Shown in pieces: positions 8,918 to 19,360 of a stretch of DNA of 64,000 bases (positions within the stretch are counted from its first letter, which is position 1; each line of letters begins with the position of its first letter). The stretch covers positions 248,001 through 312,000 of the forward strand of contig JAUICP010000002.1 of assembly GCA_030427805.1 (NCBI GenBank), in the 5' to 3' direction. A program made the translations under genes and the position numbers. A model generated the notes under the pieces. That model had not been told where the DNA came from. It saw only the letters and a program-made list of their open reading frames with translations, and did no database searches. Source of the stretch: Bdellovibrionia bacterium. Lineage in GTDB: Bacteria > Bdellovibrionota > Bdellovibrionia > Bdellovibrionales > JAGQZY01.

Positions 8918-9983
8918 TATCGCCCTCCTTACGGAGAGCAAGCCCAATTACAATTGATGCAAATGGCTTAATTGACTCAATGTAGTCGTCTGAAAATGCT
9001 TTTTTATTGTAAGTCACTTTGCGCAGGGGATCTATGATCTCATAGGGTACGCCAACGCTGTTTGAAATAGAATCAAGGAGCCCTGGAACGTAAATAGACC
9101 CACCAGAAGCATAAAATTTAGAAATCGATAAACCACTCGATGTAGCAGCATAAAACTCAAAGCTATTATTTATCTCTTCACAAACGATTTCGTTAGTTGA
9201 CGCTATTGTTGTATTTACTTCGGGCGGAACCTCGGACTTATGGGATGCATTGAGTTTTAATACTTCAGCCTCATCAAAGCTAATCCCCATTTCTTTTGAA
9301 ATATCACTTGTGTATGTTAAGCCGCCAACAGGTATGTCGCGAGCGAAAATGACTTCTCCCTTTTCGACGACGACAAAATTTGTGACGCCCGCTCCAACAT
9401 TAAGAAGAGCAATAACATCGTCCTTAAAGGATCCATAGTTAAACTCGAAACAGTTTGCCAGTGCAAAACCAGCGACATCAATCATTGATGGATTCAGTCC
9501 TGCACCCTGAACGGTTTCTAAATAACGATAGATAAACTCTTGCTTTGCGGCGATGAGAAGCACATCCATGTTCTCAGAGCTCGATTGATTCGATTGAATA
9601 ATATGAAAATCTAAGTTGATTTCATTGAGGTCGAAAGGAATATACTGCTCAGCCTCCCAACGAATCTGCTCGCCAACCATGTTGGCTTCCATTCGTGGCA
9701 TATTAATTTTTTTGGTAATGACTGAGGTTCCAAACATTCCTGTATTGCAGGATTTTCGGCGGAAACCTCCTTCAGAAAAAAGAGTTCTAATGGCTTCCGC
9801 AACACTGGGGACATCGTTAATTTCTCCGCCGGCGACTGCTCCTTGAACAATTGGAGAATATCCAAAGCGCACAAGTGTCGCTCCCTTTTTAGAGATATCA
9901 AGTTCTGCCATCTTGATAGAACTCGTACCAATATCCAGGCCGAGGATTTTCTTTGATGATAAAATTGCTAAGAGTTGCCTCAT
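8910..9983 (-). CDS. pilM: Type IV pilus assembly ATPase-like protein PilM
   Basis: A 357-aa cytoplasmic actin/FtsA-fold protein that forms the ring docking on PilN. The phosphate-1 motif LDIGTSSIKMAEL is at about residues 15-27, with the expected central 'LLNVGAGVTNFVVVEKG' phosphate-2 region and 'YASGGSIYVPGL' adenosine motif. It is the first gene of pilMNOPQ and sits about 45 nt downstream of a good sigma-70 promoter. Length is typical of the family. Confidence 0.95.
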   Translation of the reverse strand: MRQLLAILSSKKILGLDIGTSSIKMAELDISKKGATLVRFGYSPIVQGAVAGGEINDVPSVAEAIRTLFSEGGFRRKSCNTGMFGTSVITKKINMPRMEANMVGEQIRWEAEQYIPFDLNEINLDFHIIQSNQSSSENMDVLLIAAKQEFIYRYLETVQGAGLNPSMIDVAGFALANCFEFNYGSFKDDVIALLNVGAGVTNFVVVEKGEVIFARDIPVGGLTYTSDISKEMGISFDEAEVLKLNASHKSEVPPEVNTTIASTNEIVCEEINNSFEFYAATSSGLSISKFYASGGSIYVPGLLDSISNSVGVPYEIIDPLRKVTYNKKAFSDDYIESIKPFASIVIGLALRKEGDSD

Positions 9984-10024
9984 CCGTGTGGCTCCCTAGA
10001 CCGAGTTACTTTAGTCCCGATTTA

Positions 10025-10053
10025 ATTAAATATGACACGTCTATTAATGTCAA
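10025..10053 (-). promoter_or_regulatory. Sigma-70 promoter of pilMNOPQ
   Basis: On the minus strand a perfect -35 box TTGACA (10048-10053) and a -10 box TTTAAT (10025-10030) are separated by 17 nt, about 42 nt upstream of the pilM ATG. This lies in the only sizeable gap (131 nt) between pilD and pilM, so the pil genes can be transcribed apart from the upstream array. Confidence 0.6.
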
Positions 10054-10114
10054 ATCTGTCTCAGACTGAATCAATAAAAGTTAAAAAATTTTAATGGGTT
10101 AGATCTAAAAGGGG

Positions 10115-10894
10115 CTAAAATCCATGAAGAGACAAATACCACTCCGACAGAACTTGACCTTCGCCCAGCAAATAAATGAGTGCACCGAGTGCGATATAGG
10201 GACCAAAGGGAATTGTGGACTGCATTCCGCCTTTGCGACTTAGTATAAGACCTATTCCTATCAAACTCCCCAAGACACTTGAGCTCAATATGACAAATGG
10301 AATGGATTTCCAGCCGGCAACGGCACCGATCCAGGCAAGCAACTTTATATCGCCTCCGCCAAGGCCATTTTTCTTTCTAATGAGTGAGTAAATCGCTGCG
10401 ACTCCCCAGAAAAAACCACCACCCATTAATAAACCGACAAAACCATCCCACCAAATTCGCTCCGGATTAAGAATGGACCCTATTAACCCAATAATGATTC
10501 CTGGGTATGAGAGCTTATTAGGAATGATCATATGATCGAGATCGATGAAACTAATCACGACCAAGCCAAAAACAAGAATTAGAACTTCTAAAAGGGTCCA
10601 ACTCAGTCCAAATTGGTAATAGGCGAGAGCAAATAGGACACCTGTTAAAAGCTCTACAAAAGAGTAACGAAATGAAAATTTAGCCTTACAATTACGACAT
10701 CTGCCACCAAGAATAAACCAACCCAAAATAGGAATATTATCGTGCCACTTAATCTTTCTATGACAACTCATGCAGGCGCTTCCGGGATGAATCACGCTCT
10801 TTTTAAGAGGAAGACGGTAGATTACGACGTTGCCAAAGCTTCCCCAAATAGCTCCGAGCCAGAAAAATAAGAAGTAATATATCGATTCAGACAA
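10115..10894 (-). CDS. pilD: Prepilin peptidase / N-methyltransferase PilD
   Basis: A 259-aa polytopic membrane aspartyl protease that cleaves and N-methylates type IV prepilins. The cytoplasmic zinc site is C41-x2-C44 and C66-x2-C69; the catalytic aspartates are in FIDLDHMIIPN (D118/D120) and GGGDIKLL (D182). Six to eight membrane segments are visible. It is the last gene of the upstream array, overlapping the ABC permease gene by 8 nt, and is followed by the pilM promoter. Length fits the family. Confidence 0.96.
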   Translation of the reverse strand: MSESIYYFLFFWLGAIWGSFGNVVIYRLPLKKSVIHPGSACMSCHRKIKWHDNIPILGWFILGGRCRNCKAKFSFRYSFVELLTGVLFALAYYQFGLSWTLLEVLILVFGLVVISFIDLDHMIIPNKLSYPGIIIGLIGSILNPERIWWDGFVGLLMGGGFFWGVAAIYSLIRKKNGLGGGDIKLLAWIGAVAGWKSIPFVILSSSVLGSLIGIGLILSRKGGMQSTIPFGPYIALGALIYLLGEGQVLSEWYLSLHGF

Positions 10895-11657
10895 AGTCTC
10901 TCCTGCGAAAACTCAAAGAAGTTATCGATAAAACTAACATCAACCAACCCATCGTATAAGTTAAGGCAAAGGCTACTTCACTTAGTGAAAGAACATCACC
11001 AAATACTGGAGCGGCCCTCCAATTGAAAATTTCAAAATTGGGCATGATCGTATTTATAAATTTGCTAAACAGCATAAACTCGTCGCTTTTACTACGTTCT
11101 GCGAAAAAGTTGAGACTATCGAGCCAATGCCCGATCAAAAAGATTCCTATTACAAAAACAACAGACATCGTAGGTCGCGCGAAAGTCCCGAAAAGCAGAG
11201 AAAATGAGAGGAGAATCAAGGCTTCAAAATACATGCCGAGAAGAGCGATAAAAAATGACGACGACATCTCAAAACCTATTGCTAATACAACAAAAAGGAG
11301 GACCAGAGCTAGAAGAACCATTGCCGTAAAAATAACTAAGGATAGACCTATAAATTTACCAACAATAAATTGAGTTCTCGATATTGGGCGTGCTAGCAAA
11401 GTTAAAATGGTTTGCTTCTCTATCTCTCGATAAACGAGTGTACTACCGACAAAAATAGCAAGCATGACTAAACTAAGGTGGATTCCAGAGAACCCAAAAT
11501 TTATGGCAATTCGAGTTTGCTCCTTAAAACTGAGTTGACCCAAGGCCAGACTGACAGCGATCAACAAAACGGCAAATACGAGAAGTCCATAGAGAATTCT
11601 GTCTCGAACAATCTCTCTAAAAGTGTTTGAAGCAATTACTCCCACCGCTTTAATCAT
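10887..11657 (-). CDS. ABC-2 type transporter permease
   Basis: A 256-aa integral membrane protein with six predicted membrane segments and the ABC-2/NosY-like pattern (IASNTFREIVRDRILYGL near the N-terminus; 'TLLARPISRTQFIVGKF' near the middle). I chose the ATG at 11657 because it overlaps the stop of the ATPase gene by 8 nt (ATGATTAA); a frame nine codons longer exists. It forms an exporter with the upstream ATPase. The substrate cannot be deduced; the overlap with pilD suggests co-transcription, not necessarily a shared role. Confidence 0.85.
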   Translation of the reverse strand: MIKAVGVIASNTFREIVRDRILYGLLVFAVLLIAVSLALGQLSFKEQTRIAINFGFSGIHLSLVMLAIFVGSTLVYREIEKQTILTLLARPISRTQFIVGKFIGLSLVIFTAMVLLALVLLFVVLAIGFEMSSSFFIALLGMYFEALILLSFSLLFGTFARPTMSVVFVIGIFLIGHWLDSLNFFAERSKSDEFMLFSKFINTIMPNFEIFNWRAAPVFGDVLSLSEVAFALTYTMGWLMLVLSITSLSFRRRDFV

Positions 11658-12543
11658 TTTTGTCTCCAAATGCAATATTAACAAAGGCCTCTTCGAGGCT
11701 GAGACGCTTATTCTTTACTTCTATGATTTTGAACCCCTGATTTCTGAGTTGGTCGATTTCCCCTTGAACCTCTTCAATCGATGAGGCCACTTTCGTGTGT
11801 ATCTCAGATTGGTTGTTTTCAAAAACAAGCTCATGGCTATAATCGACTTTATTGAGTAATTCGACCGTAGACCCCTGATAGACAACTTCTCCCAGCTTCA
11901 TGATGACTAGATTGTCGCAAAGTTTTTCAGCATCGTGAAGAAGGTGACTACTAAAAAATACAGTCGTTCCCATACTGGCGGTTTCTTGGATTAGTTCAGT
12001 CACTTCCATTCGCCCATCTGGATCAAGACCTGTCATGGGCTCATCAAGAATAATGAAATCAGGTTCGTGAATTAAGGCTTGTGCAATACCAATTCTTTGC
12101 AACATTCCTTTTGAAAAATTACGCAACGAACGGTCCTTTGCGTGACCAAGTCCGACCCGATCTAAAAGCTTATCCACTCGCTCGACTAACACTTTATCTT
12201 TTAGTTTTTCCGACAGTTGGCCGTAAAACCGCAAAAATTCTCTTCCTGTTAAGTATTCGTAAAAGTAGGGCCTTTCTGGCAAAAAACCAATTCTTCTTCG
12301 AACGGCCGAAGACCAATCATTTTCACCAAAAAACCGAATTTGCCCCTCTGATGGATGGGCTAACCGAAGTAGACATTTAATTGTTGTGGTTTTACCAGCG
12401 CCATTGGCTCCTAAAAAACCTGTGACCTTTCCTTTTTCAACGGAAAAATCAAAGCCTTTTAAAACCTCTAGCTTTTGCATAGAAAAGGGATGTTTGCGAA
12501 ATGACTTCCTCAAACCTTGGACTTCTAAAATACTATTAGTCAT
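11650..12543 (-). CDS. ABC transporter ATP-binding protein (ABC-2 exporter type)
   Basis: A 297-aa nucleotide-binding subunit. Walker A GANGAGKTT, signature FSKGMLQRIGIAQAL (an LSGGQ variant common in ABC-2 exporters), Walker B DFIILDEPMTGLDP and a switch histidine in FFSSHLL are all present. The C-terminal ~70 residues form the extra domain typical of NatA/CcmA-like exporters. The ATG at 12543 overlaps the PhnD-like gene; a TTG at 12552 is an alternative. With the following permease gene it makes a complete ABC-2 unit. Confidence 0.9.
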   Translation of the reverse strand: MTNSILEVQGLRKSFRKHPFSMQKLEVLKGFDFSVEKGKVTGFLGANGAGKTTTIKCLLRLAHPSEGQIRFFGENDWSSAVRRRIGFLPERPYFYEYLTGREFLRFYGQLSEKLKDKVLVERVDKLLDRVGLGHAKDRSLRNFSKGMLQRIGIAQALIHEPDFIILDEPMTGLDPDGRMEVTELIQETASMGTTVFFSSHLLHDAEKLCDNLVIMKLGEVVYQGSTVELLNKVDYSHELVFENNQSEIHTKVASSIEEVQGEIDQLRNQGFKIIEVKNKRLSLEEAFVNIAFGDKND

Positions 12544-13444
12544 TAAACCCAACTCCCAATACTTTAACTAACTCCCGGACCGGATTGTACTGTTGGCTCG
12601 TAGCCAGTTCCATTCTCTTTACCCCGAGAAGACTTTGTAGGTGATTCTGTCCATCTTTTTTTCCCAACTCGAAAAGTGCAAACATCATGTCATGGGATAT
12701 TTTAGGGAACTTATCGTAGAACTCCTGTCTCACGCAAAATGGATCATTCGGTATCGGTTCACTCACCCACAAAGAACGGACATCTCCAGTTCTAGAGCTC
12801 CCTAAATGTTTAGTCCAAGCATTAACGCTAGCCTGTCTATCATTTGCAAATACTGCGACCGCATCGACTTTACCGTCTCGCAAAAGCTCTACTGACCGGT
12901 CGTGATTCCCAGAAAACACGGTTTTTTTAAAGAATTTTTCTATCTTAATATTTTGCTTTTTCAGAAAGAGACGAGGATAGAGATAACCCGAAGCACTTTT
13001 CTTATCTACAAATGCAATTCTTTTATTTTTTAAGTCTTTAATAGATCGAAATTGGCTCTTCTTTAGTGTCAAAATTGAAGAATAGTAAAAAGGTTCTTCA
13101 TAAACCTTTTTCAAGAGCACCTTCACACCGAGTTTCTTTTCTGCATTTACAAAGGTAATTGGAGAGAAAAATGCAAAGTCGACCTTCTTTTTCTTCATGG
13201 CTTGAGCCAGCCCTGAATAGTCTTTCGAAATATAGACAGACATGGGTACTCCGACCTCTTTTTGCAAAAGGTCTACCAGTTCAACAGCATTCTTTTTGAG
13301 GGACCCCGGATCAAGACCGGGTATGAATCCAATTCTTATGACCTCTGGTTTTGCAAAAACCGAGTTACAAAACAGAAATAAAAGCCAGGCCAAAAGTCCA
13401 GCGCGAAACTTTTTAGCTCTTCCCACGAACAATCCTTTGTTCAA
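12536..13444 (-). CDS. PhnD-like periplasmic phosphate/phosphonate-type binding protein
   Basis: A 302-aa protein with a signal peptide (about residues 15-31, ending VFA-KP) and the periplasmic-binding fold of the PhnD/PtxB family: IRIGFIPGLDPG at the mature N-terminus, 'VDFAFFSPITFVNA' near residue 100 and 'RIAFVDKKSASGYLYPRLFL' split around residue 150 (the S-x-S-G-Y phosphonate-binding loop). It follows carB by 29 nt and overlaps an ABC-2 exporter ATPase, whereas PhnD proteins normally pair with a PhnC/PhnE importer. The ligand is unknown; some family members serve as sensor domains. Confidence 0.8.
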   Translation of the reverse strand: MNKGLFVGRAKKFRAGLLAWLLFLFCNSVFAKPEVIRIGFIPGLDPGSLKKNAVELVDLLQKEVGVPMSVYISKDYSGLAQAMKKKKVDFAFFSPITFVNAEKKLGVKVLLKKVYEEPFYYSSILTLKKSQFRSIKDLKNKRIAFVDKKSASGYLYPRLFLKKQNIKIEKFFKKTVFSGNHDRSVELLRDGKVDAVAVFANDRQASVNAWTKHLGSSRTGDVRSLWVSEPIPNDPFCVRQEFYDKFPKISHDMMFALFELGKKDGQNHLQSLLGVKRMELATSQQYNPVRELVKVLGVGFND

Positions 13445-13473
13445 AAAAGTCTTAAACTTATAACAGCTTTAGA

Positions 13474-16400
13474 TTAGATCATTTTTTCAAGAGGCGAAAC
13501 ACTAATTGTTCCATCCCTTTGGCTTCTCAAAGCTAGAATTGTAGCAAGTGCTGCCTGACGCTCGGTGATGCAGGGCACCGAGTAATCTATGCAACTTCTG
13601 CGAATTCCAAAACTCGCTTCGATGGAACGTCTTCCGGAAGTGGTGTTAATAACCAAAGCTATGTCCCCAGATCGGATTCGATCCACACAATGGGGCCGCC
13701 CTTCGTGAACCTTTTTAATGACTTCGACATTTAAGCCATGGTCTTTAAGATACTTTGCGGTTCCTGAAGTCGCCGTTAAGGAGTATCCCATTTCACTCAA
13801 TTGCTTGATCGAAGAGAGTAAAATATCTTTATCCTTATCACGTAAAGACAAAAAGACTTCGCCTTCTTTCGGGAGGAAGTTCTGTGATGAGATCAATGCC
13901 TTTAAAAGGGCGTCAGAGTATTCTTTTCCTCGCCCCATGCATTCCCCAGTAGACTTCATCTCGGGACCTAAAATCGAATCGGAATCCCTGAATTTTTTAA
14001 AGGGAAACACCACCCCTTTTACCGACACATACTCCGTGGCCGCCCAATCGTACTTTTCAGGCTGAACTCGGGCTTTGTCATATCCCAACATCGCCATAAC
14101 AGCTAGATCGACTATGGGGACCCTCGAGGCCTTCGCAACAAAAGGAACGGACCTAGAACTTCTAGGGTTAGCTTCGATCATATATACCTGGTCATTTTTA
14201 ACGGCGAGTTGAAGATTGAGATGACCAATAATGTTCATTTTATTGGCTAAATCAATGCTCATTTTTTCGATGTTCGCAGTTGTATCAACTTTCAGCTTTT
14301 GCGGAGGCAACACTCCCATACTGTCTCCAGAGTGAACTCCAGCGGCCTCAATATGCTCGACGATTCCACCGATCACAACCCAATCCACGCCACGTACAAG
14401 ATCGACATCAACCTCTAGTGCATTTTCCAAAAACTCATCCATCAGACATGGAGTTGGAGCGGAAATGTATTTGTCGTACTTAGTAAAGTAATCGCGGAGT
14501 TCCTCTTCGTTTTCTACGACCTCCATACGACGGCCACCAAGAACATAACTCGGTCTCACCATAATGGGGTAGCTAATTGTTTGGGCAATCTTTAGGGCCT
14601 CGTTAATCCCTCCAGCAATTCCCGCCTTTGGAATTTTAAAGTTTAACTCCTGACAAAGGTTTGAAAACAACGCCCGGTCTTCAGCCAAATCGATAGTTTG
14701 CAAATCAGAGCCCAAAATCTGGTACCCCTCTGCAACCAAATCATCTGCAATTGTAATGGGCGTCTGACCACCCAGCTGTGCAACGAATCCTTTGGGCTGA
14801 GTATAATCCAAAACTTCGGCGACGTACTCGGCATTGAGAGGCTCGAAAAACAACTCGTCAGAGGTGTCATAGTCTGTTGATACAGTTTCGGGATTGGTAT
14901 TGATCATCACTACTCTATTGTTTTCACTTCGAAATTTCTTAACTCCGCGAACACATGAGTAATCAAATTCGATCCCTTGGCCAATTCGGTTAGGTCCACT
15001 GCCAAGAATCGCAACTGTATCTTGAATGGCATCCCTTTTTTCACGGCGCGACCAATAGGTCGAATAGAAATAAGGTGTTTCAGATTTAAATTCCCCAGCA
15101 CAGGTATCGACCCTTAGATATCCGGGACGAACTCCATGTTTAATGCGAAGGTTTCGAACCTCTTTTTCGGATAACCCACAAACGTCGGCCAAACGCATAT
15201 CACTTATGCCGTACCGTTTGGCTAACAAAATGTTGTCTGGATTAAGACCCCGTTTTTTTATTTCTAACTCGCAATCGATAATATCTTTAAGCTGTTCAAG
15301 AAACCAATGATTCACCTGGCAGAGTTGATGAATATCATCGACACTTTTTCCATCTCTAAAGGCCTGTGCAATATGAAAAATTCTTTGAGAATTGGGATAC
15401 GAAATAAGCTCTTCATCGAACTGAACGTCTTCAAATCCGCGATAGTTTTCAAGTGATGATATCGCCTTACCTAAGGATTCCTTAAAAGTTCGGCCGATAC
15501 TCATTACCTCACCAACACTCTTCATCTGCGTCGTTAGCAAATCCTTAGTCCCCTCAAACTTTTCAAAGGCAAATCGAGGGATCTTAGTCACAACATAATC
15601 GAGAGCCGGTTCATAACATGAAGGCGTTGTCTTGGTAATATCGTTGGTAATTTCGTCGAGTGTATGCCCCATTGCCACGAGAGCAGCAATCTTCGCAATA
15701 GGAAATCCCGTGGCTTTACTGGCCAAGGCTGAAGAGCGACTGACTCGAGGGTTCATCTCGATAACAATTCTATCGCCATTTTCGGGATTAACTGCGAACT
15801 GAATATTAGCACCACCCGTTTCTAGACCGACGGCATCCACAATCTTACGAGCTTCATCCCTCATATCTTGATACTGACGATCCGTCAGTGTCTGCTGAGG
15901 AGCTATTGTAATACTATCCCCCGTGTGAACACCGCAGGGATCAAAGTTCTCAATACTACAAATAACGACAAAAGTTCCATTCTTGTCGCGCATAACTTCT
16001 AGCTCGTACTCTTTCCAACCAAGAATACTTTCCTCAACTAGAACCTCAGAGGTTGGACTCTCTTGGAGAGCATTGGCTAGCATTCTTTCATACTCTTCTT
16101 GTGAGTATGCGATACCTCCACCGCCTCCACCGAGGGTGTAGTTGGGGCGAAGAATAATCGGAAATCCAAGGTCTTTACCGGCAGCGATCCCGTCGGCGAA
16201 GTTACGAACAAGTTCAGACCGACAATACTTACCACCGACACGGTCTAATAGAGCTCTAAATTTTTCACGATCTTCGGCCGCTTCGATGGTCTCTCGAGTT
16301 GATCCTAACATTCTAATGTCGAGCTCTTTTAGGGTGCCGTCGGCATCAAGCTCTAAAGCCAAGTTCAAAGCGGTTTGACCACCAAGAGTCGGAATAATCG

Positions 16401-16653
16401 CATCAGGCTTTTCAGCCTCAAGTATCTTTCTAACGAATGGAGCTTTCAATGGCTCAACATAAACTTTAGTTGCTAAATCTGGATCCGTCATGATCGTAGC
16501 CGGATTAGAATTGATAAGTACCACTTCTAGTCCGAGCCCCATTAAAGCTTTACACGCCTGTGTACCCGAGTAATCAAACTCACAAGCCTGACCAATTACA
16601 ATGGGACCACTACCAAAAATAACAACCTTTTTGATTTTATCCATGTCAGTCAT
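13474..16653 (-). CDS. carB: Carbamoyl-phosphate synthase large subunit
   Basis: The 1059-aa large subunit making carbamoyl phosphate from bicarbonate, ammonia and two ATP for pyrimidine and arginine synthesis. It shows two homologous halves, each with a pre-ATP-grasp motif ([32 protein letters not shown]) and an ATP-grasp domain ([28 protein letters not shown]), a middle oligomerisation domain, and a C-terminal MGS-like allosteric domain. Length is close to the usual ~1070 aa. Its ATG overlaps the stop of the small preceding gene by 1 nt, so carA, the unknown gene and carB form one unit. Confidence 0.97.
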   Translation of the reverse strand: MTDMDKIKKVVIFGSGPIVIGQACEFDYSGTQACKALMGLGLEVVLINSNPATIMTDPDLATKVYVEPLKAPFVRKILEAEKPDAIIPTLGGQTALNLALELDADGTLKELDIRMLGSTRETIEAAEDREKFRALLDRVGGKYCRSELVRNFADGIAAGKDLGFPIILRPNYTLGGGGGGIAYSQEEYERMLANALQESPTSEVLVEESILGWKEYELEVMRDKNGTFVVICSIENFDPCGVHTGDSITIAPQQTLTDRQYQDMRDEARKIVDAVGLETGGANIQFAVNPENGDRIVIEMNPRVSRSSALASKATGFPIAKIAALVAMGHTLDEITNDITKTTPSCYEPALDYVVTKIPRFAFEKFEGTKDLLTTQMKSVGEVMSIGRTFKESLGKAISSLENYRGFEDVQFDEELISYPNSQRIFHIAQAFRDGKSVDDIHQLCQVNHWFLEQLKDIIDCELEIKKRGLNPDNILLAKRYGISDMRLADVCGLSEKEVRNLRIKHGVRPGYLRVDTCAGEFKSETPYFYSTYWSRREKRDAIQDTVAILGSGPNRIGQGIEFDYSCVRGVKKFRSENNRVVMINTNPETVSTDYDTSDELFFEPLNAEYVAEVLDYTQPKGFVAQLGGQTPITIADDLVAEGYQILGSDLQTIDLAEDRALFSNLCQELNFKIPKAGIAGGINEALKIAQTISYPIMVRPSYVLGGRRMEVVENEEELRDYFTKYDKYISAPTPCLMDEFLENALEVDVDLVRGVDWVVIGGIVEHIEAAGVHSGDSMGVLPPQKLKVDTTANIEKMSIDLANKMNIIGHLNLQLAVKNDQVYMIEANPRSSRSVPFVAKASRVPIVDLAVMAMLGYDKARVQPEKYDWAATEYVSVKGVVFPFKKFRDSDSILGPEMKSTGECMGRGKEYSDALLKALISSQNFLPKEGEVFLSLRDKDKDILLSSIKQLSEMGYSLTATSGTAKYLKDHGLNVEVIKKVHEGRPHCVDRIRSGDIALVINTTSGRRSIEASFGIRRSCIDYSVPCITERQAALATILALRSQRDGTISVSPLEKMI

Positions 16654-17312
16654 TAAAACTTCACCTTCATTTCTTTCGAATAGACATCATCAATTTTTAG
16701 ATGCTTGTACTGCTCAACCTTAAATCTCATCTTCATCAATTTAAGCATAAGACTCTCTTGCTCTTCCCTCTCCGCCTTGCGCACAGCTTTGATCTCTTTC
16801 AAGATAAAGCGTCGAGCTTGGGGTGGGTGAAAACAAAATCCTTTGCAGAAAAAATTCTTATCTTGATATTTAAAAATTCGACCATCGAAAATTTCATCTT
16901 TATTGAAGCCAATGGAGTACCTTGAATCCGACATTAAAATCTTTTTCCCTGTGAACAAGTCTTTAACCGTAACGGATTCTCCCCGAATTTTAACGATTTC
17001 AAAAATACTGTGATAGGTTTTTGCAAGAGACTCGTAGAGTTCCCTCTCTTCGGATGACATCTCGAAATCTGCCAATTCGAGAACGTACTCAGCAGGACAC
17101 AAACCCACACTTGAAAGTTCTCGAGAAAACAAATACCAATCAAAGAATAAATTCAATCGCTGCTCGTAACCTTCTGAGTCTTCTTCGTAGTGACCGAGCT
17201 CGCCGTAAAACAGATCCTTACCGGCCAGAATATCTTCGTGGTAATTATCTCCCGAAAAGTAAATGAGGAGCTTTTCAAAATATTTTTCGAACTCAGATTC
17301 ACTTACAGGCAT
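16653..17312 (-). CDS. Unknown protein encoded between carA and carB
   Basis: A 219-aa soluble acidic protein with no signal or membrane segment. An N-terminal helical part carries several aromatic and acidic residues ([10 protein letters not shown] near residue 52); a beta-rich centre (about 105-165) reads '[19 protein letters not shown]' and resembles small barrel segments of SEC-C/YecA-type hypothetical proteins, but this is only an impression; the C-terminal 50 residues are a basic helix. It overlaps the end of carA by 14 nt and the start of carB by 1 nt, so it is translationally coupled to both subunits. I do not recognise the function. Confidence 0.8.
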   Translation of the reverse strand: MPVSESEFEKYFEKLLIYFSGDNYHEDILAGKDLFYGELGHYEEDSEGYEQRLNLFFDWYLFSRELSSVGLCPAEYVLELADFEMSSEERELYESLAKTYHSIFEIVKIRGESVTVKDLFTGKKILMSDSRYSIGFNKDEIFDGRIFKYQDKNFFCKGFCFHPPQARRFILKEIKAVRKAEREEQESLMLKLMKMRFKVEQYKHLKIDDVYSKEMKVKF

Positions 17313-18378
17313 TTATAAACTCGTCAAAAAGGGTTACGGCATCCCGTGGACCAGGATGACTCTCTGGATGAAACTGGACACTAAAGGCCGACCGACTTGG
17401 ACACTCAAGGCCCGAGACAGTTTGATCATTTAAATTAATGTGACTCACCTTAACATCAGAAGGCAGTCCTTTTTCTTCTACGGCATAACCATGATTTTGG
17501 CTGGTTACGTATATTTGTCCATTGCGGATATCTTTTACCGGATGGTTTGCACCTCGGTGACCAAATTTTAATTTAAAAGTTTTAGCTCCAAGAGCTCTTC
17601 CCAAGAGCTGGTGTCCCATGCATATTCCAAAAATAGGAGTTTCACCGAGGAGGTCTTTAATGGTATCAACGGCGACTTCGACATCCGCAGGGTCTCCCGG
17701 TCCGTTCGAAAGTAAGACCCCTTGTACTTTGAGCTCTTTTATTTCTTTTGCCGTTGTTCTCGACGGAACGATATGAATAAGAGAACAGCGTTTCTTTAGT
17801 TCTCTTAGGATGTTCTTCTTATAACCAAAATTCATCAAGCAAACGCGGGGACCGTCGGCTTTATCGCCCTTAACCTCTTCTATGGTTCGAGTCGTTACTC
17901 GAAATGGCCAGTCCTTTTCTTGGGAGCGAGTTTCGGAGATTAATTCTTGGGCCTTTTGTTTGGCTTCGTTTTCGTCCGATGCATGAACAATTGCCCCCCA
18001 AGAAGCGCCTCGGTCGCGAATATAAGTGACAATTCCCCGGGTATCTATTTCCGAGAGAACGGGCACCTTGAATTCATTTAAGCGGTGAAGCCATGTCTGA
18101 TCTCTACCGGTCTCTTGAATATCGAGCGCGATAAATCCACTAATAAAATAGTGTTCTGACTCCCAAACATCATTGTCGATTCCATAGTTACCCATCATAG
18201 GGGCTGTCATCACCATAATTTGATTAAAGTAACTGGGGTCTGTGGCAATTTCCTCGTAACCCGAGTGCGAGGTATTGAAAACGATTTCTCCGGCTCTCTC
18301 ATGATCATTCCTCTTAACTCCCGCAAAGCACGGGCCATTTTCGATGACTAGATAAGATTTATCCAAGATTGCCTCCAT
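17299..18378 (-). CDS. carA: Carbamoyl-phosphate synthase small (glutaminase) subunit
   Basis: The 359-aa glutamine amidotransferase subunit delivering ammonia to CarB. The N-terminal CarA domain has GEIVFNTSHSGYEEI and the C-terminal class I amidotransferase domain has the nucleophile C253 in FGICMGHQ with H337 and E339 in FHPES. It overlaps pyrB by 20 nt upstream and the unknown gene by 14 nt downstream. Length is normal (about 360-380 aa). Confidence 0.97.
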   Translation of the reverse strand: MEAILDKSYLVIENGPCFAGVKRNDHERAGEIVFNTSHSGYEEIATDPSYFNQIMVMTAPMMGNYGIDNDVWESEHYFISGFIALDIQETGRDQTWLHRLNEFKVPVLSEIDTRGIVTYIRDRGASWGAIVHASDENEAKQKAQELISETRSQEKDWPFRVTTRTIEEVKGDKADGPRVCLMNFGYKKNILRELKKRCSLIHIVPSRTTAKEIKELKVQGVLLSNGPGDPADVEVAVDTIKDLLGETPIFGICMGHQLLGRALGAKTFKLKFGHRGANHPVKDIRNGQIYVTSQNHGYAVEEKGLPSDVKVSHINLNDQTVSGLECPSRSAFSVQFHPESHPGPRDAVTLFDEFINACK

Positions 18379-19315
18379 TATTCGAACTAAGAATGATATC
18401 TTCCATTAGAGCAGCTCGGGTATAAACACCGTTTTCTACTTGATTGAGAACCACACATCGAGGGTCTTTCAAAGTTTCCGTCGACATTTCCACCCCGTGA
18501 TTGATGGGGCCCGGATGCATGATAATTCCATCGGAGTCAAAAGCCTTCAAGCGCTCTGGAGTGACTCCAAAAATTTCGTGATAACTCGAAAGTGATGGCA
18601 GTTTTAAAGAGCCCGCATCGTGTCTTTCTAGTTGAATTCGTAAGATCATACATACATTGGCCCAATCGAGCCCCTCATCGAGTTTTTTGAAAACCTTAAC
18701 ATGGGGGAACTTCTCTTGATCAGGCATTAGGCTTTCTGGCCCACAAACACCAACTTCCGCCCCCATTTGCTGAAGAAGATTGAAGTTCGAAGATGCCACA
18801 CGACTAAATCGAACATCGCCGACGATCAGTACCCGAAACTGGCTCATTGGCCTTCTGGTTTCATAGAGAGTAAAGCAGTCCAGAAGTGCTTGAGTTGGGT
18901 GAGCTGTCGCTCCACTTCCCGCATTAATGGTGGGGACACTCAATTGGGGAGCAATTTCTTTGAGATTAAAACTATCCCCACAACGAATCACAAATAGATC
19001 GGGTTTCATGGCGTCGATATTTAAAATGGTATCGAGTTGCGACTCCCCTTTTGTGATGCTCGAGTTCGTGATTGAATCCATAGAGATCACTTTGAGACCC
19101 AAACGAAACGCTGCCATTTGAAAACTCATACGGGTGCGCGTGCTATTCTCAAAAAAAACAAAGGCTAGAGTCTTATTTAAACTCTCGAAGTTCTTTTGCA
19201 AAAATTGATTATTTTTTTTGAACTCGCTCTTAAAAAGGCTGGCTCTCGAAAAAAGACGGTGGATCTTTTCTTTACTCAGGTCTTTTGTTGTCAGTAAAGA
19301 ATATGGGGAAGACAT
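18359..19315 (-). CDS. pyrB: Aspartate carbamoyltransferase catalytic subunit
   Basis: A 318-aa enzyme joining carbamoyl phosphate and aspartate, the committed step of pyrimidine synthesis. The carbamoyl-phosphate loop STRTR is at residues 58-62 (ENSTRTRMSF), and the aspartate-side 'HPGPINHGVEM' stretch lies near residue 270. It heads pyrB-carA-(unknown)-carB. No pyrI is next to it. A 45-nt gap separates it from the third lepB upstream with no terminator visible. Confidence 0.96.
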   Translation of the reverse strand: MSSPYSLLTTKDLSKEKIHRLFSRASLFKSEFKKNNQFLQKNFESLNKTLAFVFFENSTRTRMSFQMAAFRLGLKVISMDSITNSSITKGESQLDTILNIDAMKPDLFVIRCGDSFNLKEIAPQLSVPTINAGSGATAHPTQALLDCFTLYETRRPMSQFRVLIVGDVRFSRVASSNFNLLQQMGAEVGVCGPESLMPDQEKFPHVKVFKKLDEGLDWANVCMILRIQLERHDAGSLKLPSLSSYHEIFGVTPERLKAFDSDGIIMHPGPINHGVEMSTETLKDPRCVVLNQVENGVYTRAALMEDIILSSNNGGNLG

Positions 19316-19360
19316 TAGGGGAAAAGTTATCCAAAAAGCTTTCGCTAGTCAAAATTTATA

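Noticed and set aside
19316-19360. Pyrimidine attenuator between lepB and pyrB
   Set aside because: The 45-nt gap contains no stem-loop with a T run.
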